A stretch of 25,656 nt of DNA. Source: Saccoglossus kowalevskii. Its lineage: Eukaryota; Hemichordata; Enteropneusta; Harrimaniidae. The notes under the pieces were generated by a model, which did not search any database, was not told where the DNA came from, and was given only the letters and a program-made list of their open reading frames with translations. The stretch is taken from NCBI RefSeq assembly GCF_000003605.2, contig NW_003148788.1, positions 69,315 to 94,970 on the forward strand, read 5' to 3'. Shown here piece after piece: positions 19,101 through 25,656 of the stretch. Each line of letters begins with the position of its first letter. The stretch's first letter is position 1. The position numbers were made by a program, and so were the translations under genes.

Positions 19101-21737
19101 TAATTTACACAAGAGATCACTGTAGTACCTGTCACAATCAAAATGCACTTTATTTCAAATGATTTTTTAAAACTGGGTTTATCAACATTAAAACTGGAAA
19201 TCACCACCACAAATTTGTTCACCTGCTACTTTCTTTTCTACTTGACAAGTGTGTGGTGACCACATCATTATTCACTGATCTAAAGAGACAGGCAATCTCT
19301 ACAACCACCTGTGCCGACAAAAATCTACCTGCTGGGAACATGAGGATATCCCCCATTTCGATCTCTGGATATACAATAAAATCTAAATGACGACTGTGTC
19401 TGGAACATTTCTATGTTAATAGATTGTGATATTTTATCCTAAACAAACACATTATAGTTTTTTAGAAATCTTATACAAACAATTGACTAGCCTCTGTCGC
19501 TTTTAAAGTAATGATTTATATTACTTCAGAGAATTGTCTACTTTGCAAAACATATACATATATTGCAATTGCTACTCATTCAACATACAGTACAACACTT
19601 TTGGCCTTTAGAAAACTAATGCTTTCTTAAATAATTGTATTGATGCTAAATATGTAATATATAAATTAAATTTAGTACTCCTTAGTCTGGCAGGTATCCC
19701 CATCCCAAACATTTCTGTATGTTTGTTGACATGAATCCTGTTCTTAGCAAAAAAATCAAAACAATGCAAACTCTTCGACTCTGATATTCCACCCTTTTTG
19801 GCTGGACTTCTAAACTGAAAAAAATCTCAGTCTCATAGGCTACTTCATATATTGTTTATCCTTGAGAAACTTATTTGCCCCACATCACCCAACAATGAAC
19901 AATGTTGATGAACAAAGTTGCAACAACATACTATGTGATAATATTTGCAGGACTTATACTCCATGAGTGTGATACATTGAAATCATCTCAAGAGAAAATG
20001 GTGGCAACAATTGATGTATTAAAAGATCAAATATTTATAAAACAATTTTATTTCATGGGTGAAATATAATTACATGAAATGAAAACCTGTATGATAAAAA
20101 TAATGTAATTTACCTACAATCAAATAAACATTTAAGATGATATATGCATGTGACATCATTGCAATGTAACCATGTATTTGCACAACTATAGTAAATGTCA
20201 CTCCTTTCCGGATTCATGCAATGCGTTATTAAAAGTAGTGCCAGTGAGTCTACTCCATGGAGACGGCTTACGTCAAATCGTTATACAGATGGCAGGCAAC
20301 CATCATCAATTGCCATTTAAAAAACACTGACAAATTATTGTAGGCAATCACTAGGCAACTTATTTTAATATCAGTTTTCTTGTAATACAAGTGTAATAAT
20401 TAAGGTTACTGCTGATGCATGATGTAGAACTTCATGGTATCTCGCTTACTTCAAGTCACATAAGAGATTAGTGATAGAAAATAAAGGTGAATCAGTGATG
20501 AAAACTATGGAAGATACAGGTATACTATAATAGTATGGATAGTAGTTTTGTTCATGAGTATATGTATAGATAGATAAAAATGTTTATACAAAATAAAACA
20601 GTAACAGCAAAGAAAATGCGAAAGAACAAACAATGATACAATGAAGGACAATTTATATTTGGTTTTAAGGAAACTGTGAAATACAAAATTTGGGCTTCTG
20701 CTAACACTTCATCTGTGACCTTTAGACATGATTATGTCAATTTAGTGAATTGCCAATTATTCAGAGGAAATGTTTATTGTTTAAAAACATGTCACCATTT
20801 GAAAAACAAGCTGTAATGTGTATGTTACTTGAATCTGACACAAAGTTTGTAAAAGTAGTGTACTGTATTAACTCATGCGCTGTGAATGACCGAGGTGTGT
20901 TGATGGTCAAAACACAGTCCCTGTATCAGAAACTGTGCTCAAAATAAGTAACATTTTACTGATTCAGGATACCAGTACATACAAATTTTTTGAATAGCAT
21001 TTCCTATATTTTACCGTTATCAGATGCCTTGTATTGCCTGGCCATGTAACACAATGAAAAACCTGATGAATGAGTCGTGCAATAATTTCTCATACATCAA
21101 GTTATGGGAGTGACCTTTGTAAAACTTGATCACATTAACTATACTGACTAGCTTTTGGTTAGTTTAACTGATATGTATTGTATAGGACAAAAATCTAACC
21201 AAACAAATATTTATTTCTAATATACATTTTTCTAATAAAGCCAATATTTGATACATTTAACTTTATAGACTGGATACAAATTTCGCAACCAACGTTCTTA
21301 TGGTTAACACACCCTCCCAAACGTGAATCCTTTCGCTAAAAAAACGATATACAGTCCATATAGATGATTGTATGCCGATGATTTAGCTGTTACACATTTT
21401 CAGTTAAAAGAAAACTTTAGCAGTTTTGTTTTTAAAATGTGGTGCAATCAGAATACTGAAATTCAAGCCTTGAATCATAATTTTTGTGTGTGCTTACAGT
21501 ATGAAATTATGCCGACACCATTTTATCCAATATTATGTACATTTATCAAATTACATCAAGTAGTTTTGAAATGGAATATTAATGTACTGATTATTTTGTT
21601 TCTCAACTTAAAAGAAATTAATATTGTTGACTTTTTAAATTATTATTCAGTGAGTAATGTAACAAGGGGGAGACAGATGATACCTGTTATGAATGCATTG
21701 AAGGTCCATGCGGCCGTCTATGGAAATCATGATTTTG
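13101..21737 (+). CDS. 5'-nucleotidase/calcineurin-like metallophosphoesterase, N-terminal part (3 exons; rest outside window)
   Basis: Exons 13101-13152, 18038-18289 and 21651-21737 join in frame (phases 1 and 1) to give 130 residues plus the first base of the next codon. Motifs of the UshA/YfkN-type metallophosphoesterase fold appear in order: ITILHFNDVYNIE (51-63, metal-binding Asp/His block I), GGVARFATVIKEL (71-83), LLLFSGDCLNPSI (89-101, the GD block), KGxQM-like RGRQMIPVMNALKVH (107-121) and AAVYGNHDF (122-130, the GNH[D/E] block). Homologues are metal-dependent phosphoesterases, some annotated as mannosylglucosyl-3-phosphoglycerate phosphatase; the substrate here is unknown. The first coding exon gives MGCSAS, a candidate N-myristoylation/palmitoylation signal rather than a secretory signal. 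The start ATG has A at -3 and G at +4. The remaining catalytic motifs and the C-terminal nucleotidase domain were not found in the window. Confidence 0.85.
13153..14890. other. Phosphoesterase intron 1, first part
   Basis: AT-rich intron. A hairpin at 13496-13531 pairs ATTGAATA..ACTAC with GTAGTTATTCAAT across a two-base bulge. A plus-strand open frame at 13461-13679 is not supported as coding. Nothing else was identified. Confidence 0.5.
14892..14985. mobile_element. Short TIR repeat with TTCAAACC...GGTTTGACTGTA ends
   Basis: The left end ttcaaacctgtgcatagcgac and the reverse complement of the right end, cagtcaaacccatgttta, share TCAAACC and adjacent bases. The interior holds GGTCACTATAGGCAGGTGGTC and GAGGTGGTCACTA repeats. 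This layout (TCAAACCTGT...agcgaccac...CTATA...GGTTTGACTGTA) is typical of a widespread non-autonomous DNA-element group in invertebrates. It is about 95 bp and non-coding. Confidence 0.6.
15550..15605. repeat. Partial copy related to the MITE at 8872-8976
   Basis: GTACTGTAAATGCATTAATT at 15550 matches that element's terminal repeat, and gagtttcaatttcactatttt resembles its interior ttt-aaactcgctatttt. No matching right terminus is evident, so the copy appears truncated or decayed. Confidence 0.5.
16563..16590 (+). repeat. Interspersed motif gcacatgtgctactaata...gagcaaatac
   Basis: The motif matches 1357-1385 (gcatatttgctactaataaa...) and the palindromic segment at 18774-18811. Upstream sequence (actgaatcgttaaaat, accattgaaacacctctgtaa) resembles 4212-4275 and, more weakly, 1300-1350. 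Together these point to a decayed repeat family with at least four members in the window. Confidence 0.5.
17700..17745. repeat. A-rich low-complexity tract
   Basis: A16, then cacacaactaacaaattt, then A12. It may be the tail of an old retroposed sequence, but no body was recognised upstream. Confidence 0.6.
18038..18289 (+). CDS. Phosphoesterase coding exon 2 (residues 18-102)
   Basis: Acceptor TTCCATAG|GC. It encodes a basic, Ser/Thr-rich lead (YESYSTLDRKTSSRRKLSAE), then ITILHFNDVYNIE, VGGVARFATVIKEL and LLLFSGDCLNPSI. The donor is ATAA|GTAAGT, phase 1. Reading past the donor reaches a stop after SKWL, confirming the splice. HFNDVYN and SGD are the first two metal-binding blocks of the family. 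Confidence 0.93.
18774..18811. repeat. Palindromic segment of the 'gagcaaatac' repeat family
   Basis: CTAATAGAACAAATAC (18774-18789) and GTATTTGCTCTAGTAG (18796-18811) form an imperfect inverted repeat around GGCACA. Both arms match the motif at 16563-16590 and 1357-1385, so two family ends sit head to head here. Confidence 0.55.
21371..21391 (+). pseudogene. Possible reverse-transcriptase YADD-motif relic
   Basis: TATGCCGATGATTTAGCTGTT reads YADDLAV, the catalytic motif of non-LTR reverse transcriptases. A stop codon lies two codons upstream, and the residues that follow (THFQLKENFSSFV) do not match the usual continuation. A LINE-like 3' end lies about 400 bp downstream, but exon 3 of the phosphoesterase lies between them. 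Either a decayed fragment or coincidence. Confidence 0.25.
21651..21737 (+). CDS. Phosphoesterase coding exon 3 (residues 102-130)
   Basis: Acceptor TTATTATTCAG|TG. The joined codon A|TG is Met102, followed by SNVTRGRQMIPVMNALKVH and AAVYGNHDF, ending TTTTG|GTAAGT (phase 1). YGNHD is the third metal-binding block (GNH[D/E]) of calcineurin-like phosphoesterases. Family members continue with an F-G segment after NHDF, so the leftover G is as expected. No downstream exon was recognised before the window ends. Confidence 0.93.
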
Positions 21738-21791
21738 GTAAGTGAAAAATTTCTAACATCATGTCTGTTTGTTGCATGCATATAACATTAT

Positions 21792-22178
21792 ATGTTAAAA
21801 TCAAAGCCCAAAATAGAATTAGAAAATAGACACTGTAATAAATGTAACACTAAAGCATTAGGAGATGAAAAACATTTCCTGCTATTTTGTACTGGCTATA
21901 TAGAACAAAGAAAAAAACTGTTTGATGAGTGTTCAATAAATATTTACACAATGGATGTGAATTCCATATTTAAAAAGATTATGGAGAATAATATAGCTTT
22001 AGCAAAATACTTAAAGAGCACAATTTTTAAAACCACAGAAAGTAATTAATTTATTTTTTTATTTTATTTTACTAACATTTTATTTTTATCTCTTATGTAT
22101 TGTATGTATTTATGTTCCTTACCATACAAAAACCCTCTGAAGGTTTTTTAGTAGTGTAATAAAGTTATTATTATTATA
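21792..22178 (+). mobile_element. 5'-truncated LINE-like retrotransposon 3' end
   Basis: An 85-codon frame (21792-22049) contains RHCNKCNTKALGDEKHFLLF-C with Cys15, Cys18, His28 and Cys33 (C-X2-C-X9-H-X4-C), then YIEQRKKLFDE. This matches the style of the zinc-knuckle-like C-terminus downstream of reverse transcriptase in several invertebrate non-LTR elements. It is followed by TAA, a T-rich 3' region, a small AAAACC-ctctg-AAGGTTTT-type hairpin (about 22128-22149), AATAAA (22158-22163) and a TTA-repeat tail (22165-22177). No RT core lies upstream, so this is a dead fragment in the phosphoesterase intron. Confidence 0.7.
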
Positions 22179-25100
22179 AATATTTTACTGTTGGCTAGAC
22201 AGATCATAGCTTGTCAAAAATATAAAATTAAAGTTATATCTAGGAGTATACACTGAGTGACAAGTCTGAAAGCTTAATTGATGCATTTGCAAGTGCATTT
22301 CTCTGTGGGCGTGTTCATGATGCAGCAACAAATAGAAAGCATATTGTCTTGAGTAAATACTATGATGAAACTTGATCTATTCCATTAAATGCTCTCACGA
22401 ATATGCTGGCATGTTCACACTTAAAGCTCTCGCTCACTTATGCAAGAGTCTATTTAGCAAATAATTGCCACTACAGTGTGAAATATAATCGTATGTGTGC
22501 TTATTGCTTTATATCAGGAAGGTCAAAGTCTATATTCACAAGCTAGGCTGTTAAAAAAGACGTAAAATACATATATACTAGCCTAACAAAAGAATGCTGC
22601 TGCCTTCTGTGTGTGAGTTGATGCTCACAAAACAAAACTTTGGTTGGCAAGCTCACTCCAGTTTGCTATGCAATGATGGTCCATGGCTTGAAATCATTTC
22701 CCTGCCAATATTCTTTATAATACTACAGCCTTGCAGTGTTCTCTTGTATAATTTTAATCATGATGGTACTTCATGCTAGAATATAAAAAAAAACAGACAA
22801 TGGACAATATTCATTCACTGATTGAGTTTGTATGTTATGAGATTTGGGAAACACTTACACATGTTTATGCTAATTAATATATATATATAATAATAAATTT
22901 ATTGCATCCTTAGAAATAGTTTCCATTGGTTGACAACAATAAAATGTTAGTGATAAAGTACAATACATATAATACTAAAGTAAAAAGTTATTGTTATTTC
23001 TGATTTCAAATATTCTGTATGAGTGAGTATTCACCAACTTGTCTTATTGTTATGTCTTTTCTTGAATTAGTTGTCATTCATATGTAAATGAGCTGCTATA
23101 CTCAACTGGGTCATAATGCTAGAGAGAACACTTAGCATTAATATAATATTATACTGTGATGACTGTCAGTTCCATTTTATCTGAACAATTTTTCCCAAAC
23201 GCAGTAAATTTGCAGTAATTACAATTAAAGTACTTATAAATTGAAATGAATATATCATACTGACTTGTTCATTAGCAAGTCACAGTATGAACATGAATTG
23301 TGTCAGTCATACCCTAAACGTAATATGATATCCTTGAACAAATTTATGTACTTATTATCCACTTTTGATTAAAATCTTATTAATTGAAGGTGTAGGAAAA
23401 AATTTGTGATAAAAGCAGTGGAGTTTGATGTATAATTCATAGTAAAATGTAGTTGATGAATAGCATTGCAACCTGCATGCATTTCCTGTCTGGTATTTCG
23501 TAAAAGGTTTGACCATGACTAGAGAAATAAAAGAACACTTTGATGCATTGTTTGGAAAAAAGTAATAAAAACACATTTTCCTGTTCAGTAATTTATCCCA
23601 ATGTATGTTTTTGTTCAAGGTTTTGGGGGGTTGGCAGTGATTAACTATTGAATCAGAACATAAAATCTTGTATAGAGATGATAGAGTAAAAATCTGCGAT
23701 ACTTGCACGAAATCAACAAAAAATGTACAAGATTCTATTTTGCAATTGTCATTATGCAAAATTTAGCATGTAATTATCATTTGAACAAAACAACAGTGTC
23801 ATTCGATCAGCAATATTTTCATGGTCTGAGATCAATTAACATATTATTCAGATTTTGAAAAACAAAACAAAAATCAATCTATAATAATTTCAAAGATGTG
23901 CTGCAAACCACAATTCAAACAAGCTGACACTGTTCGGCATGTTTTTATGACATTCTATACACCAAAATGTGTGTACACTATACATTGCTTTTAAAAACTG
24001 CATTTTTGGAAACTGATATATTTATTAATTTTCTATTTCTTTTTGTTAAATAATCGAATAAACTTATCAGTTTCATAAGATAATGGGCATACAGTTAGTT
24101 ATTTGAGGGAGGGGGGGGGGTATTGATGAAAACACATTAGTGTTTGCATTCATTGTGTATGTATGTGTCCAAAAATTGCACATATGCTAATCATCCTAGT
24201 TTTAAGGTGCAATAATTGAACACAATTACTATGTTTTGTTTGATTTGAATAATGTTTATATCCTATGCTAGTATAACACCCATTGCATCACAGACCTGCT
24301 GACTATAGCTAGTTTAAATTTAATTCACTTACCTGTCATAATATTTTGTAGGATTTGTCTACTTCACGTCAAATGTAATGGGGTCAGTCACTATCTAGTG
24401 AACCCATTAAAAACAATTAAACAAGTCAATTTCAGATTTATTGTTTGTCTTAAAAAATGGTTATCATTTCATTCCAGATGCCTGATAATTATTTGTTAAA
24501 TGCTGACAACATATTTCATTTTTTTTAATGCTGACCGATTATAATAAAAATATGGTAATAAAATTACATTGACGCTACTGTAGTAGGAGTATTAAAGAAA
24601 GTAGGGTGGAGGTCAGTTCTTTTATTGTGATGACCATCTTAAGTGCTTTGTTAAACATGCTAGCTGGAAATCTAGTACATTACAGAATTACATTTCCATG
24701 GGGAATTATTGTTATAAAGCAATATAAGCTGTATAGTATTCTTTATGTGCACAGGTGTCACATGTTATTATCGCACATATTTCAGTTTTTCTCTTGAGAA
24801 AATGAGAAAAAATCCATTTTTTTCGAAAAACCTCTTATTATGTAACATATTGTATTCTTTATTTATTGTTGAGCCAAATGTATGATGCATTTGGTGTGTA
24901 ATTTCAATTCAATTGTGAGTAAACATACCACTGAATTATTGACATAACCATGTTGAGAGATGAACTAATGACAATGAATTTGATTTACCAATATTTGTTC
25001 ACTTGTTCCTGTTCAGAATGTCAGCACAGAAATATCAATTTGCACTGTGAATGTTATAATAAATGACAGAAATAAGATTAATAACCAAAATAAATGGACA

Positions 25101-25450
25101 CCAGTAGCTCACAACAATTGAATTTATTTTTAATGGCACCTATAAAGTATATGATAAAACATTTACGAACTGGATATGTGTGGACATACAGCTAACTCAT
25201 GCACACAGACCCAGCCACTCAATCACTGTACGCACTTGTTCTGCAAAAGCCATATCTCGTTCATAAAGACTATTATTATACATCTGTCACCGTAACACCA
25301 TAAGTTACAGCATGCCATAATTTTGCACTAGGTATTTTCATCCTATCATGTTAGGAAACACAAATTCGAAATATGGAACGACAAACAAGGCTGCCCAAAA
25401 GTTTGACAAAGAAGTTTGCTAAATCTGTTCTAAATGCTTTGGATTTCGGC
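22179..25450. other. AT-rich sequence after the last recognised exon
   Basis: Presumably intron 3 of the phosphoesterase. Includes a TA microsatellite at about 22876-22890, a hairpin at 23256-23289 and a G10 run at 24111-24120. The open frames at 22594-22779, 23355-23759 (minus) and 24606-24797 lack family resemblance. I looked for an exon encoding the expected F-G...FPWLxSN continuation and did not find one. Confidence 0.45.
23256..23289. other. Short perfect-stem hairpin
   Basis: CATACTGACTTG pairs with CAAGTCACAGTATG around an 8-nt loop (ttcattag), with only a CA bulge: 12 paired positions. It is smaller than a typical microRNA precursor. Confidence 0.5.
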
Positions 25451-25454
25451 ATTC

Positions 25455-25656
25455 CCATGATGTATTCCTGGCAAGTAAAGATGTATAATAATAAGGTTAT
25501 TATGAGGATACCGCAAAGTATGCACTCAGACAGTACACAGTCGCAACAACATCTGGTTGATACGGCTGTTGTACTGTCTCTGTGCATACTTTGCAGTATT
25601 CTCGTAATAACCTCATATTATGTAACTCAATATTCTTGCCGCAATGAATAGAAGAC
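25455..25656. mobile_element. Foldback element reaching the right window edge
   Basis: The inner arms 25495-25536 and 25571-25612 match as inverted repeats at 37 of 42 positions (for example CGCAAAGTATGCAC / GTGCATACTTTGC), with a 34-nt loop. Pairing continues outward with small gaps: GGCAAG near 25469 against CTTGCC near 25635, and ATAATA against TATTAT. The arms are therefore at least 75-80 bp and may continue past 25656. The plus-strand frame 25373-25651 and minus-strand frame 25351-25587 run through it and owe their openness partly to the palindrome. Probably a non-autonomous foldback/MITE; a hairpin RNA precursor is the alternative. Confidence 0.7.

Larger units (their letters stand above)
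18290..21650. other. Phosphoesterase intron 2
   Basis: 3.4 kb of AT-rich intron without a supported exon. Contains the palindromic repeat at 18774-18811 and the inverted repeat TGTGGT-G-ACCACA near 19253-19265. A YADD-like codon string near 21371 is treated separately. The open frame 20750-20947 has no recognisable family or acceptor. Confidence 0.45.

Noticed and set aside
23355..23759. Longest minus-strand open frame in the right half (134 codons)
   Set aside because: Composition is rich in F, Y, K, S, N and C as expected from AT-rich noise; no domain or splice support.
24606..24797. Frame containing ITFPWGIIV, considered as the next phosphoesterase exon (family FPWLxSN motif)
   Set aside because: Only FPW matches; flanking residues and splice phase do not fit.
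1..25656. CRISPR arrays, rRNA or tRNA genes, bacterial operons
   Set aside because: No regularly spaced repeats with unique spacers, no tRNA B-box or cloverleaf with tRNA spacing, and spliced eukaryotic genes throughout.

Overview
This is an AT-rich, intron-rich eukaryotic nuclear window. It holds short coding exons with GT-AG junctions, long introns, poly(A)-type signals and many short DNA-transposon relics. No bacterial operon, CRISPR array or convincing RNA gene is visible. Gene content and repeat style suggest a marine invertebrate, plausibly a deuterostome (hemichordate, echinoderm or cephalochordate), but the species cannot be fixed from sequence alone.

Two plus-strand genes can be built exon by exon. 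(1) ORC6, origin recognition complex subunit 6, lies at 2252-7948. It has seven exons in consistent frames, predicts 263 aa, and has an E2F-type site and CCAAT boxes just upstream. (2) The 5' part of a 5'-nucleotidase/calcineurin-like metallophosphoesterase (YfkN-like or 'mannosylglucosyl-3-phosphoglycerate phosphatase-like' family) lies at 13101-21737. Its three exons give about 130 residues, including the N-terminal metal-binding motifs and a candidate N-myristoylation signal on a tiny first coding exon. The rest of that gene is not recognisable and presumably lies beyond the window.

Layout: 1-330, a 162-bp tandem repeat ending in a CA-rich microsatellite; 533-697, a MITE; about 1.7-2.25 kb, upstream and promoter sequence of ORC6; 2.25-7.95 kb, ORC6, whose introns 1, 2 and 4 carry inverted-repeat elements, two of them within 20 bp of a 5' splice site; 8-13 kb, intergenic sequence with a 105-bp MITE, a foldback element flanked by a 9-bp direct repeat, an eroded GC-richer repeat, an unexplained multi-frame open segment and a cloverleaf-like set of inverted repeats; 13.1-21.7 kb, the phosphoesterase exons and long introns; 21.8-22.2 kb, a 5'-truncated LINE-like 3' end; 22.2-25.4 kb, AT-rich sequence with little structure; 25.45-25.65 kb, a strong foldback reaching the right edge.

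The two genes have no evident functional link: one is nuclear DNA-replication machinery, the other probably a membrane-anchored or cytosolic phosphatase. The most notable non-genic signal is the set of short inverted-repeat elements around ORC6. One family has TTAA ends and carries NRF1-like palindromes in its terminal repeats. I found no convincing new multi-gene system.
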